Source: Leifsonia soli
GTDB lineage: Bacteria > Actinomycetota > Actinomycetes > Actinomycetales > Microbacteriaceae
Direction of reading: 5' to 3'
Assembly: GCF_013408745.1 (NCBI RefSeq)
Contig: NZ_JACCBJ010000001.1
Location: 2,294,001 to 2,358,000, forward strand
Length of the DNA stretch: 64,000 nt
This document shows, piece after piece, positions 18,910 to 27,296 of this stretch. A model generated the notes under the pieces. The model saw nothing but the letters and a program-made list of their open reading frames with translations, did not search any database and was not told the origin of the DNA. Numbering within the stretch: position 1 is the stretch's first letter; each line of letters opens with the position of its first letter. The position numbers and the translations under genes were made by a program.

Positions 18910-18982
18910 CCATGTCGTGCCAGCCACTTTCGACCGGCGCGACGAGCCCGGAACATGGATGCGGTCCCACGAAAGGAACAGC

Positions 18983-19981
18983 ATGACCCGCATCGCCATC
19001 AACGGTTTCGGCCGCATCGGCCGCAACACCCTCCGCGCCCTCCTGGAGCGCGACTCCGACCTCGAGGTCGTCGCCATCAACGACCTGACCGCTCCGGCCG
19101 CCCTCGCGCATCTCCTGAAGTACGACAGCTCCCTCGGACGCCTGGGCCGCAGCGTCGAGGTCGACGGCGACGCCCTCGTCGTCGACGGCCGCCGCATCCG
19201 CGTGCTGGCCGAGCGCGAGCCCGCCGACCTGCCGTGGGGCGAGCTCGGCGTGGATGTCGTCCTCGAGTCCACCGGCCGCTTCACCTCGGCCGACGCCGCC
19301 CGTGCGCACATCACCGCCGGTGCGAAGCGCGTGCTGGTGAGCGCGCCCTCCGACGGGGCGGACGTGACCCTGGCCTACGGCGTCAACACCGACGCCTTCG
19401 ACCCCGCGCAGCACGTCATCGTCTCCAACGCCTCCTGCACGACGAACGCGCTCGCACCGCTGGCGGCCGTCCTGGACGACCTCGCCGGCATCGAGCACGG
19501 CTTCATGACCACCGTCCACGCGTACACGCAGGAGCAGAACCTGCAGGACGGCCCGCACCGCGACCTGCGCCGCGCCCGTGCCGCCGCGGTCAACATCGTC
19601 CCGACCACGACCGGCGCCGCCAAGGCGATCGGCCTGGTGCTCCCGCAGCTCGACGGAAAGCTGTCGGGCGACTCCATCCGCGTGCCGGTCCCGGTCGGCT
19701 CCATCGTCGAGCTGAACACGACCGTCGAGCGCGACGTCACGCGAGACGAGGTGCTCGCCGCCTACCGTGCGGCCGCCGACGGACCGCTGCGCGGCATCCT
19801 CGACTACGCGGACGAGCCGCTGGTCTCCAGCGACATCACCGGGCAGCCGGCGTCGTCGATCTTCGACGCGGCGCTCACCCGCGTCGACGGGCGGCACGTC
19901 AAGGTCGTCGCCTGGTACGACAACGAGTGGGGCTTCTCCAACCGCGTCGTCGACACCCTGGAGCTCCTGGCCCGTTCCTGA
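18983..19981 (+). CDS. gap: Type I glyceraldehyde-3-phosphate dehydrogenase
   Basis: A 332-residue NAD(P)-dependent glycolytic dehydrogenase. The Rossmann motif INGFGRIGRNTLRALLE opens the protein, the catalytic SNASCTTNALAPL holds the active Cys near residue 152, and the TVHAYTQEQNLQDGPH and WYDNEWGFSNR blocks are intact. AAAGGAA precedes the ATG. It stands alone, not with pgk-tpi, so it may be a second gap copy with a specialised role. The Asp of INDLT after the second strand favours NAD over NADP. The AdpA-like repeats upstream suggest regulated expression. Confidence 0.93.
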   Translation: MTRIAINGFGRIGRNTLRALLERDSDLEVVAINDLTAPAALAHLLKYDSSLGRLGRSVEVDGDALVVDGRRIRVLAEREPADLPWGELGVDVVLESTGRFTSADAARAHITAGAKRVLVSAPSDGADVTLAYGVNTDAFDPAQHVIVSNASCTTNALAPLAAVLDDLAGIEHGFMTTVHAYTQEQNLQDGPHRDLRRARAAAVNIVPTTTGAAKAIGLVLPQLDGKLSGDSIRVPVPVGSIVELNTTVERDVTRDEVLAAYRAAADGPLRGILDYADEPLVSSDITGQPASSIFDAALTRVDGRHVKVVAWYDNEWGFSNRVVDTLELLARS

Positions 19982-20002
19982 TCCCGGTGACGGTGCCGCC
20001 GG

Positions 20003-20977
20003 TCACGTGCCGCGCGGCACCTTCACCGTCAGGCTGGACGGGTCGATCCAGGTGCGGAGAGCCGAGGCGCGCCCGAACAGGTCGCCGTCCAGCTCCACCT
20101 CCTCGGCGCGGCTCAGCCGCATCACGAACTCGCGGCCCTTCAGGTAGTTCATCGCACGCACCTCGCGGTCCGCGCCCATGAACCGGCGTCCCACCGTCGT
20201 CCGCCGGAGCACGCCGTTCTCCCAGAAGACCTTGACGACGATCTGCAGCCAGCCGATGAACCCCTCCGGCCGCAGAATGACGATGTCGAACTCGCCGTCG
20301 TCGACCGCGGCGTCCGGGAGCAGCAGGATGTTCGCGGGCAACGATCCGCAGTTGCCGATGAGGACGGTGTGGGCCCGGGCTGAGTGCACGCCGGCGCCGT
20401 CGAGCCGGTAGCGGATGCGCAGCTCGTTCTTGTCGCGCAGCACCTTCCCCATCGCCTTCACATAGGCGAGCCAGCCGTGGCGCGCCTTGAGGTCGTCGTC
20501 GGTGGCGGCGATCATGCGCGCGTCGATGCCGACGCCGGCCATGACGAGGTAGGAATGCCGGCGGATCGGCTCGTCTCCGTTGCGCAGCTCGGCCACACCC
20601 ACGTCGATGGAGCGGTCGTCGCCGTCGAACGCCGAGTCGAGCGCGTTCTCGACGTCGTCGAGCGTGAGATCGAGGTTGCGGGCCAGCAGGTTCCCCGTGC
20701 CGGAGGGCAGGAGCGCCAGCGGCACGCCGGTGCCTTGCAGGGTCTCCGCGACCGTGCGCACCGTGCCGTCGCCCCCGGCGGCGATCACCACGTCGACGCC
20801 GCGTTCCAGCGCTTCTCGCGCCTGACCGGTGCCCGGGTCGTCCTCCGTCGTCTCGAGCCAGAGCGTCTCGGCCCAGCCCCAGCGCTTCTCAGCGGCGGCG
20901 AGCGCCTCGCGCAGGGCGGGCGCGTCCACCTTCACCGGGTTCACGACGATCGCGGCGGTCCTCGTTTGCTCCGGCAT
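20003..20977 (-). CDS. Diacylglycerol/lipid kinase-family protein (DAGKc domain)
   Basis: A 324-residue lipid kinase-like protein. The nucleotide motif AAGGDGTVRTVAE (about residue 67) and LLPSGTGNLLARNL are the DAGK catalytic-domain signatures, followed by the YegS/DgkB-type second domain (VMAGVGIDARMI; GEFDIVIL). It would phosphorylate diacylglycerol or a related lipid at the membrane and recycle it into phospholipid. A probable leaderless promoter (TACTGT at 20989-20984) precedes the ATG. It is convergent with gap, only 21 bp apart, without an obvious hairpin. Confidence 0.88.
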   Translation of the reverse strand: MPEQTRTAAIVVNPVKVDAPALREALAAAEKRWGWAETLWLETTEDDPGTGQAREALERGVDVVIAAGGDGTVRTVAETLQGTGVPLALLPSGTGNLLARNLDLTLDDVENALDSAFDGDDRSIDVGVAELRNGDEPIRRHSYLVMAGVGIDARMIAATDDDLKARHGWLAYVKAMGKVLRDKNELRIRYRLDGAGVHSARAHTVLIGNCGSLPANILLLPDAAVDDGEFDIVILRPEGFIGWLQIVVKVFWENGVLRRTTVGRRFMGADREVRAMNYLKGREFVMRLSRAEEVELDGDLFGRASALRTWIDPSSLTVKVPRGT

Positions 20978-21025
20978 CCCCCGACAGTACCGGCGGATGG
21001 GGGGCGGGGGAAGCGGGTCGGAGGG

Positions 21026-22354
21026 TCAGCCTTTGCCCTTTCCGTTTCCGCTGTTCTTGCCCGGGCCGCCGCCGGGGGTGTCCTTGCCCGGTCCCTTGTC
21101 CTTGCCCGGTCCTTTGTCGTTGCCCGGGCCCGCGTCCTCGCTCGGCGACGGCGTCGCGACCGGCTCGGTCGTCTCCGTCGTCGTGGCGGGCGCGACCGTC
21201 GTCGGCGGCGCGGTCACGCTGGGCGTCGGACGCGGTGTCGTGTCCGTCTCGGGCTGAGCCGCCGGCGCCATCATCGTGCCGAGCGCGAGCGCCGACGCGG
21301 TCACCAGCACGGCGGCCGCCGCCACTCCGCCGGCGAGCAGCCCGCGCCGTCGCGTGCGGGAGGGGGTCGGCGCGCCTGCGCCCCGGGTCGGGAGGATGCG
21401 CGTCGGCGCGAGTCCCGCGTCAGCATCGCCTGCGGACGATGCGGCGGCGGGGACGGCCGCAGCGGGCGCGGCCGCAACGGTCGCATCCCCGCCGATCGCC
21501 GCCGCCACGGTGGGCTCGTCCGGCTGCCAGTCCGCCAGCTGCGGGCCCAGCTCGCGCGCCATCACCGCGACCTCCCAGGCGGTGGGGCGGATCGCCGGAT
21601 CCCGCGCGGTCATGGCGGCGAGGAACCCGCGCCAGTCCTCCGGAAGCGACGCCGGGATGCGCGGGTCGCGCGCCGAGCGGGCTGCCACCGCCTCCACGGG
21701 AGTGCCCGGGAACTCGCGGACGCCGGTCAGCGCCTCGAGCACCACGAGGCCGAGCGAGTAGATGTCGGCGGCCGGTCCCGGCTCCCCGCCGAAGATCTGC
21801 TCGGGGCTGAGATACCCGGCCGTGCCGATGACGGTGCCGACCGTGGTGATGCGCTCCGCGCCGATCAGGTGCGCGATGCCGAAGTCGGCGAGCTTCACGA
21901 CGGAACGACCGCCCGGGACGCTGGCGTCGGACAGCAGGATGTTGCCCGGCTTGAGGTCGCGGTGGACCATGCCCGCTTCGTGGACGACCACGAGCGCCTC
22001 CGCGATGCCCACCGCGATCTCGACCGCCTCCTCCGGGGCGAGCGGTCCGCGTTCCAGCCGGCTGCGGAGGTCCTCTCCGTCGACGAGCTCCATCACCAGG
22101 AAGCTGGGGGTCGTGTCGCCGTCCGCCGCCAAGTGCGCGTCGTGCAGCGCCACCAGGTGCGGGTGACTCAGCCGCGCGAGCATCGTCGCCTCGGTGCGCC
22201 GCCGCGCATCGTCGACGGCTGCGCCGGAGGTGAAGACCTTCACGGCGACCTCGCGGCCCAGGCGCCGGTCGTGCGCGCGGAACACGGTCGCCATGCCGCC
22301 GCGGCCGAGCCTGTCCTCCAGCTCGTACCGGTCGAGAAGTACTCGTTCGTCCAC
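21026..22354 (-). CDS. Membrane-anchored Ser/Thr protein kinase (PknB-like)
   Basis: A 442-residue Hanks-type kinase. The kinase domain (residues 10-265) holds the Gly loop LGRGGMATVF, the Lys in VAVKVF, the catalytic loop HRDLKPGNIL (about residue 130) and DFGIAHL. A juxtamembrane Ala-rich linker leads to one membrane segment near residues 337-360. The outer tail is Thr/Pro-rich and ends in repeated GPGKDKGPGKD units; it has no PASTA repeats, so it is not the PknB of the wall-growth cluster. The GTG start at 22354 has TATGCT six bases upstream and no ribosome site, so it is probably leaderless. Confidence 0.92.
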   Translation of the reverse strand: MDERVLLDRYELEDRLGRGGMATVFRAHDRRLGREVAVKVFTSGAAVDDARRRTEATMLARLSHPHLVALHDAHLAADGDTTPSFLVMELVDGEDLRSRLERGPLAPEEAVEIAVGIAEALVVVHEAGMVHRDLKPGNILLSDASVPGGRSVVKLADFGIAHLIGAERITTVGTVIGTAGYLSPEQIFGGEPGPAADIYSLGLVVLEALTGVREFPGTPVEAVAARSARDPRIPASLPEDWRGFLAAMTARDPAIRPTAWEVAVMARELGPQLADWQPDEPTVAAAIGGDATVAAAPAAAVPAAASSAGDADAGLAPTRILPTRGAGAPTPSRTRRRGLLAGGVAAAAVLVTASALALGTMMAPAAQPETDTTPRPTPSVTAPPTTVAPATTTETTEPVATPSPSEDAGPGNDKGPGKDKGPGKDTPGGGPGKNSGNGKGKG

Positions 22355-22451
22355 TGCGCGAGCATACGCGCCCGATCCGTGGCCGTGAATCCGCCGACAG
22401 TCGGGTCCACCCCCATTGCGCGGAAGCGCGTGAAAGGCATGACTGGAGAAG

Positions 22452-22943
22452 GTGAAGCACGAACCGGAAACGCCGCGGCCGGACACGGCCGTGCTCGAGG
22501 CGTTGCAGGTCTACCGTGCGGCCGAGGCGGCCATGCGCCGCCGTACGGGGGCGGCCATGGGGATCGGCGAGAACGACCTGCTCGCTCTCCGGCTCATCCT
22601 CGACAACACGTCCGCCGGCCGTCCGACCTTCGCCAAGGACCTCAGCGCGTACCTGGGCGTCTCGAGCGCATCCACCACCCTGCTCATCGACCGCCTGGTC
22701 CGCGGCGGCTTCGTGGAGCGACGGCCGAGCACGGTCGACAAACGCTCCGTCGAACTCGTCCCGACGCTCGCCGCGCAGGGCGACACCGGCCCGCTGCTGG
22801 CGGCAGCGCAGGAGCAGCTCGCGGCCGCGACCGCCGAGCTCAGCCCGGACGAAGCGGAGACGGTCACCCGGTTCCTCACCAAGATGCGGCAGACCGTGGA
22901 TCGGATCACAGCCGAGCGCGCCGCTAGGCCGAAACGAACCTGA
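22452..22943 (+). CDS. MarR-family transcriptional regulator
   Basis: A 163-residue winged-helix protein (FAKDLSAYLGVSSASTTLLIDRLVRGGFVERRPSTVDKRS), starting at a GTG preceded closely by GGAGAA. The wing has Asp-Lys-Arg in place of the usual Asp-x-Arg-Arg, still in family. It is divergent from the Ser/Thr kinase with a 97-bp gap and precedes two small membrane-protein genes that it might control. Targets are unknown. Confidence 0.8.
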   Translation: MKHEPETPRPDTAVLEALQVYRAAEAAMRRRTGAAMGIGENDLLALRLILDNTSAGRPTFAKDLSAYLGVSSASTTLLIDRLVRGGFVERRPSTVDKRSVELVPTLAAQGDTGPLLAAAQEQLAAATAELSPDEAETVTRFLTKMRQTVDRITAERAARPKRT

Positions 22944-23012
22944 AGTCAAGGGGATTGCTAGGCAAGTGAAGCAGTTGTTGTGTGGAGCGCGTCAAGGAAA
23001 GGACACTTCTCC

Positions 23013-23177
23013 ATGAACATCCTGCTCATCATCATCGCCATCATCGCGATCATCCTGCTGCTCACCGGAGGGTTCGTGCAGTCGCTGAACTTCCTCCTGT
23101 GGGTGGGAATCATCCTGCTCGTGCTGGCCGTGATCGTCTGGCTGGTGCGACTGCTCACCGGGAGCCGACGGGTCTAG
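23013..23177 (+). CDS. Small hydrophobic membrane protein
   Basis: A 54-residue protein consisting of two membrane segments (MNILLIIIAIIAIILLL and LLWVGIILLVLAVIVWLV) joined by a short loop, ending RLLTGSRRV. Its architecture resembles the small lmo0937/DUF5670-type stress membrane proteins, a similarity I judge by eye only. The ATG at 23013 is chosen because the upstream in-frame extension is non-hydrophobic and AAAGGA lies at a workable distance. It sits 16 bp before another small membrane-protein gene. Confidence 0.65.
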   Translation: MNILLIIIAIIAIILLLTGGFVQSLNFLLWVGIILLVLAVIVWLVRLLTGSRRV

Positions 23178-23193
23178 GCCCGGAGGAAGCCGG

Positions 23194-23448
23194 ATGAGCC
23201 TCGGCGCTGGCATCTTCCTGGTCGTGGTGGGCGCGATCCTCGCGTTCGCGCTCAACCTCCAGGTCGCCTGGATCGATCTCCACCTGGTGGGCTACATCCT
23301 GATGGTTGCCGGCGTCATCGGCATCATCATCGGGATCGTGCTGATCACCCGGCGTCGCACCTCCGTCGCCACCACCCGCACGGCCGTCGATCCTGCGACG
23401 GGCGAGCGCGTGACGCGCCGGACGGGCGAGTCGGACGACATCGTCTGA
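23194..23448 (+). CDS. DUF6458-like small membrane protein
   Basis: An 84-residue protein with two membrane helices (SLGAGIFLVVVGAILAFAL and LVGYILMVAGVIGIIIGIVL) and a polar C-terminal tail of about 35 residues (TRRRTS...). The pattern 'IFLVVVGAILAFA...VDLHLVGYILMVAG' is that of the actinobacterial DUF6458 family, function unknown. GGAGGA precedes the ATG. Probably co-transcribed with the preceding 54-residue protein and ended by the strong terminator at 23467-23505. Confidence 0.75.
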   Translation: MSLGAGIFLVVVGAILAFALNLQVAWIDLHLVGYILMVAGVIGIIIGIVLITRRRTSVATTRTAVDPATGERVTRRTGESDDIV

Positions 23449-23466
23449 CACCCTCCCTTCTGGAAA

Positions 23467-23505
23467 CGACGAAGACCCCGTGCCACCCGGCACGGGGTCT
23501 TTCGT
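23467..23505. terminator. Strong bidirectional terminator
   Basis: AGACCCCGTGCC, four-base loop, GGCACGGGGTCT is a perfect 12-bp stem, extended by CGACGA/TCGTCG and flanked by A-rich and T-rich tracts. It separates the plus-strand small membrane genes from the minus-strand decarboxylase. Confidence 0.85.
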
Positions 23506-23521
23506 CGTGTGCTGTGGGCGC

Positions 23522-24901
23522 TCACTCCATCGTGTCGAGGATGCCCACCAGGTTCTCGAAGGTGGTGAGCGGGTTCAGGATGGCGAACCGCGTGTTCGGG
23601 CGGCCGGCGTGCGAGCTCGGTGTGACGAATGCGCGCTGCTCCTCCAGCAGACGTGCCGACCAGAGGGAGTAGTCCTCCTTGGTCCAGCCGTCGCGCTCGA
23701 ACACCACGACCGAGAGCTGTGGCTGCCGCACCAGGCGGAAGCCGTCGCGGCGCTCGATCTCCTCGGCCACCCGCTCGGCCAGCCGGATGGATGCGGTCAC
23801 CGCGTCCCGGTAGGCCGCCGCTCCGTGCGAGGCCAGCGAGAACCAGAACGGCAGCCCGCGGGCACGGCGGGTGAGGTGCGCGGCGTAGTCGGAGGGGCTC
23901 CACTCGGTCGTCTCAGTGAGGGTGTCCAGGTACTCGGCATGCTGCGTGTGAGCGCGCCGTCCCGCCTCCGGGTCGCGGTAGATGAGCGCGCACGCGTCGA
24001 ACGGCGCGAACAGCCACTTGTGCGGGTCGACGATCACCGAGTCCGCCTGCTCCACCCCGGCGAAGCGATCGCGCGCCAGCGGGGACAGCATCCCGGCGAG
24101 GCCGTACGCGCCGTCGACGTGCAGCCAGAACGAGAAGTCGGACTTCAGGGCGGCGATCGACGCGATGTCGTCGACGATGCCGAAGTTGGTCGAGCCCCCG
24201 GTGGCCACCACCGCGAACACCGCGTCCCCGTACTCCTCGAGCGCTGGGCGCACCGCATCCCCGGTCAGCACGCCGCTCTCCCCCGGTGAGACCGCGACGA
24301 CGTCGACGTCCATCACACGCGCGGCGGACGAGACGGACGAGTGCGCCTCGGAGCTGCAGACGATCACCCAGCGGCCGGCCGGGTTGCCGCGCTCGGTGCG
24401 GGCCGCGTCCCGTGCCGCGACGAGGGCGGAGAGGTTGCCGAGCGTCCCGCCCTGCACGAAGACGCCGCCGGCCGTCGCGGGCAGCCCGAACTCGGCCGCC
24501 AGCCAGGCCAGCACCTGGTTCTCGGCGTAGACCGCGCCGGATCCCTCCAGCCAGGATCCGCCGTAGACCGCGCTGGCCGAGACGACGAGGTCGAACGCCG
24601 TCGCCGCCTTCGTCGGGGCCGTCGGGATGAACGACAGGTAGCTCGGGTGGTCGGTGGTGATGCAGGCGGGCGCGAGCACGTGCTCGAACAGCGCGAGGGC
24701 GCGCTCCGCACCGATGCCGTTCTCCGAGACGGTCTGGCCGGCCAGGCGGCGCAGCTCGTACTCCGGCAGCGGCTTGTCGAGCGGGGTGTCCTCGCTGAGG
24801 ATGCGCCGACGGGAGTAGTCGAGCACCAGGTCGACGAGCTCACGGGTCTCCGGCGTCACCGCGTGCATGCGGTCGTGGGGCTGAGCGGGCTGCTGAGTCA
24901 T
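23522..24901 (-). CDS. PLP-dependent decarboxylase, group II (aromatic-L-amino-acid / diaminobutyrate type)
   Basis: A 459-residue pyridoxal-phosphate enzyme. The cofactor Lys is in VDPHKWLFAPFD (about residue 290), preceded by HVDGAYG; GVFVQGGTLGNLSAL and CSSEAHSSV are further group II blocks, and the N-terminal HPSYLSFIPTAPT is typical. It lacks features of glutamate decarboxylase, so an aromatic amino acid or 2,4-diaminobutyrate is more likely. The ATG at 24901 is set by GGAGG five bases upstream; a longer upstream frame has no such site. Monocistronic. Confidence 0.87.
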   Translation of the reverse strand: MTQQPAQPHDRMHAVTPETRELVDLVLDYSRRRILSEDTPLDKPLPEYELRRLAGQTVSENGIGAERALALFEHVLAPACITTDHPSYLSFIPTAPTKAATAFDLVVSASAVYGGSWLEGSGAVYAENQVLAWLAAEFGLPATAGGVFVQGGTLGNLSALVAARDAARTERGNPAGRWVIVCSSEAHSSVSSAARVMDVDVVAVSPGESGVLTGDAVRPALEEYGDAVFAVVATGGSTNFGIVDDIASIAALKSDFSFWLHVDGAYGLAGMLSPLARDRFAGVEQADSVIVDPHKWLFAPFDACALIYRDPEAGRRAHTQHAEYLDTLTETTEWSPSDYAAHLTRRARGLPFWFSLASHGAAAYRDAVTASIRLAERVAEEIERRDGFRLVRQPQLSVVVFERDGWTKEDYSLWSARLLEEQRAFVTPSSHAGRPNTRFAILNPLTTFENLVGILDTME

Positions 24902-25028
24902 GAAACCTCCGGTGGCCATGCTTTCACAAAGAACCCGCATGAGTTTGGCGCTGAACGCAACGTCCGTGCGCTTCGCCCTCACTGACGACGATATCTGGCG
25001 TCCCGGCTCGCCGAGACGGACGGACTGC

Positions 25029-25042
25029 TACGGTCGAGCGGG
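25029..25042 (+). promoter_or_regulatory. -10 element of a likely leaderless promoter
   Basis: TACGGT (25029-25034) lies seven bases before the GTG at 25042, without a ribosome binding site. Confidence 0.45.
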
Positions 25043-25917
25043 TGAGTGACACGCCCGCCGCCGACATCCCCACCGACGCGCAGCTCGTCGCCCGGCTGCT
25101 CGCGGAGCGGCATCCCGATCTCGACGGCGAACTCCGGCTCGTCAGCGACGGGTGGGACAACCAGTTGTACCGGCTCGGCGACCGGCTCGCGGTCCGCGTT
25201 CCACGGCGCGAGGCCGCCGCGCACCTCATCGAGCACGAGCAGCTCATGCTCCCCGGGATCGCGGAGCGGGTGAGCGTCCGCGTGCCGGTCCCGGTCCGCG
25301 TCGGCGTCCCGTCCGCGTCCTTCCCGTGGCCGTGGAGCGTCGTGGAGTGGTTCGAGGGCATCGACGGCGCCTCCGTCGGCGCCGCCGGCCGCGTCGGCCT
25401 GGCCGAGCCGCTCGCCCGCTTCATCGGCGAGCTCGCCGTGCCGGCACCCGAAGCGCCGCGCAACCCGGTCCGCGGCGTCCCGCTCGCCTCCCGCCGGGAG
25501 GTCGTGGCCACGCGCCTGCGCTCGCTGTCGGGCCGCATGGAGGTGGCCGACCTCGAGCAGGCCTGGCGCGAGGCGCTCGACGCTCCCGCCTGGGACGGGC
25601 CTCCCCTGCTGCTCCACGGCGACCTGCACCCCGGGAACCTGCTGCTCGGCCCGGACGGCGAGCTGACGGCCGTCGTGGACTTCGGCGACGTCACCTCCGG
25701 CGATCCCGCGACGGACCTCGCCACCGCGTGGCTGACCTTCGACCGGGAGGCGCGCGAGCGGTTCCGCCGGGCGCTCCCGACCACCCCGGACGCGGCGACC
25801 TGGGCGCGGGCGCGCGGCTGGGCGGTGGCGATGGCGTCCGCTCTGGCCACCGCCTCCGACGACAACCCGCGCATGGCCGCGCTCGCCCGGCACGCGCTCG
25901 CCCAGATCCCCGAGTGA
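25042..25917 (+). CDS. Aminoglycoside phosphotransferase-family (APH) protein
   Basis: A 291-residue kinase-fold protein. The catalytic Brenner loop is LLHGDLHPGNLLLG (about residue 193) and the metal Asp is in VVDFGDVTSGDPATDLA; the N-terminal lobe has a plausible ATP Lys equivalent in LAVRVPRREA. Such chromosomal APH-like proteins in actinobacteria mostly act on sugars, macrolides or unknown metabolites, so antibiotic resistance should not be assumed. Probably leaderless and monocistronic. Confidence 0.82.
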   Translation: MSDTPAADIPTDAQLVARLLAERHPDLDGELRLVSDGWDNQLYRLGDRLAVRVPRREAAAHLIEHEQLMLPGIAERVSVRVPVPVRVGVPSASFPWPWSVVEWFEGIDGASVGAAGRVGLAEPLARFIGELAVPAPEAPRNPVRGVPLASRREVVATRLRSLSGRMEVADLEQAWREALDAPAWDGPPLLLHGDLHPGNLLLGPDGELTAVVDFGDVTSGDPATDLATAWLTFDREARERFRRALPTTPDAATWARARGWAVAMASALATASDDNPRMAALARHALAQIPE

Positions 25918-25970
25918 GTGCGGCTCCTGGAGTGCGCACGGCTCCCGGAGTGCGCACGGCTTCCGGAGTG
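25917..25970 (+). repeat. 18-bp tandem repeat after the APH-family gene
   Basis: The unit GGAGTGCGCACGGCTCCC occurs at 25929-25946 and, with one change, at 25947-25964, flanked by partial copies. It lies between convergent genes. No function is apparent. Confidence 0.7.
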
Positions 25971-25992
25971 AGCGCCGAGAGGGCCCTCCGGA

Positions 25993-26772
25993 TCAGCCGG
26001 CAGGCTCATCGTCGACCGTGAGCCCGAGCATCCTGAGCTCCTCCTGCGATCGTCCAGAGAGCTTCCGGCCGAGCAGCGGACGTCGGTCCGGGTGGACCTT
26101 GAGGCCCTTCGGCCCGCGCGCGAGCGGCTCCTCCCATCCCCGATAGAGCGCCAGCACCCGGAACGTGAACCCGACCAGGAACGCGGCCGCGACGCTCAGC
26201 CAGTACGGGACGCCCACCTCCGAGAGCACGATCCAGACGAGGCCGGTGCCGACCGCCGTGGCGACGAACCACTCCCCACGCACGAACTGCTTGGGGGTGA
26301 CGCCACTGGTCACGTCGATCAGGTAGCGGCCGGCGGTCGGCGCGATCACGGCGATCGCGAGCGCACCGACGATCGGGTAGCCCGCCCCCGTGGCCTTCTG
26401 CGCGCCGATGATGGCGTACCACGGCAGCGAGAACGAGGTCATGAACTGGAAGAGGCCCTCGCGGAACAGCTGGCCGTGCGCGTAGGCGAGGAGGTAGCCG
26501 ACCACGCCCGCGGTGACGCTGAAGACGAGATAGGCCGGGTTGACGAAGGCGGACGGCGTCTCCCCGAGGATCACATCCCGGGTGACGCCGCCTGCGATCC
26601 CGCCGATGACCGCCATCAGCACGATGCCGACGAAGGTGTAGTTGCGGAAGTGGTCGGGCCGCCGCGCGAGCAGCGCGCCGTTCAGGGCGTTGGTGGTCGC
26701 CGCGATCAGGTCGATGAGCGTCCCGCCGCCGTACAGCGACCACGTGCCGAAAGAGAGCTCCGTCGGATGCAT
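25993..26772 (-). CDS. UPF0126/TRIC-type inner-membrane protein
   Basis: A 259-residue protein with seven predicted membrane helices arranged as two similar halves, as in the UPF0126/trimeric intracellular cation channel family. Diagnostic segments are GGIAGGVTRDVILGETPSAF (exactly the family's GGxxRD region) and YPIVGALAIAVIAPTAGRYLIDV. The C-terminus adds about 50 polar residues. The ATG at 26772 is taken rather than a longer frame, with GGGGA upstream. Some bacterial members conduct K+, others have been linked to glycine; the role here is unknown. Confidence 0.85.
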   Translation of the reverse strand: MHPTELSFGTWSLYGGGTLIDLIAATTNALNGALLARRPDHFRNYTFVGIVLMAVIGGIAGGVTRDVILGETPSAFVNPAYLVFSVTAGVVGYLLAYAHGQLFREGLFQFMTSFSLPWYAIIGAQKATGAGYPIVGALAIAVIAPTAGRYLIDVTSGVTPKQFVRGEWFVATAVGTGLVWIVLSEVGVPYWLSVAAAFLVGFTFRVLALYRGWEEPLARGPKGLKVHPDRRPLLGRKLSGRSQEELRMLGLTVDDEPAG

Positions 26773-26869
26773 CCTCGTCCCCTGCCCGCGGCACCGTGTG
26801 GCCGCAGGCACACGGTAGCGACGCGGGACGGTCGAGCGAGAGACAGCATCCCCCGAGGCGTGGCCGGGG

Positions 26870-27202
26870 CTACAGCCCTCGCTCGTGCGTGGACCCGACG
26901 ACCGGCTGGCCGTCCTCGTCCACCGCGATCAGGCCGGAGGAGCTCGCGGCGGCCGCCGCGAGGCGCTCGACCCAGTCGCGGTCGAGGGCGGGCGGCCGCG
27001 AACCGCTGAACCGGAAGCGCAGGGGGATGGACGGGTCGATCCACACGGTCGAGCGGCCGTCGCCGTTCTCGGGGGTCTCACGCCAGCTCAGCGCGAACGA
27101 CTCCTTGCGGCGCAGCTTCGACACGATCACCACTTCGAGATGTGCGAGCACGCGATCCTCGAACGTGATCATCGTGCTGCTGTCGTACATCATGTATCCC
27201 AT
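26870..27202 (-). CDS. DUF7882-like small protein
   Basis: A 110-residue soluble protein with the pattern MGYMMYDSSTMITFEDRVLAHLEVV, KLRRKESFALSWRE and STVWIDPSIPLRFRFSG, which I recognise from a family of short actinobacterial proteins often near or annotated as 'ATP-dependent DNA ligase' by error. It has no ligase motif. GGAGGT sits six bases from the ATG. Function unknown; single gene. Confidence 0.7.
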   Translation of the reverse strand: MGYMMYDSSTMITFEDRVLAHLEVVIVSKLRRKESFALSWRETPENGDGRSTVWIDPSIPLRFRFSGSRPPALDRDWVERLAAAAASSSGLIAVDEDGQPVVGSTHERGL

Positions 27203-27296
27203 CGGGCACCTCCAGCCAACACCGTACGCCACGACGCCCGGCGGATGGACGCGCGATGCCCGACGGCACGCCGCGCCGGGCGGTCAGGCCCGGCGG

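Noticed and set aside
25042-25917. Aminoglycoside-resistance gene.
   Set aside because: Only the general APH fold motifs are visible; it is chromosomal, without mobile-element context, and such proteins mostly have other substrates.
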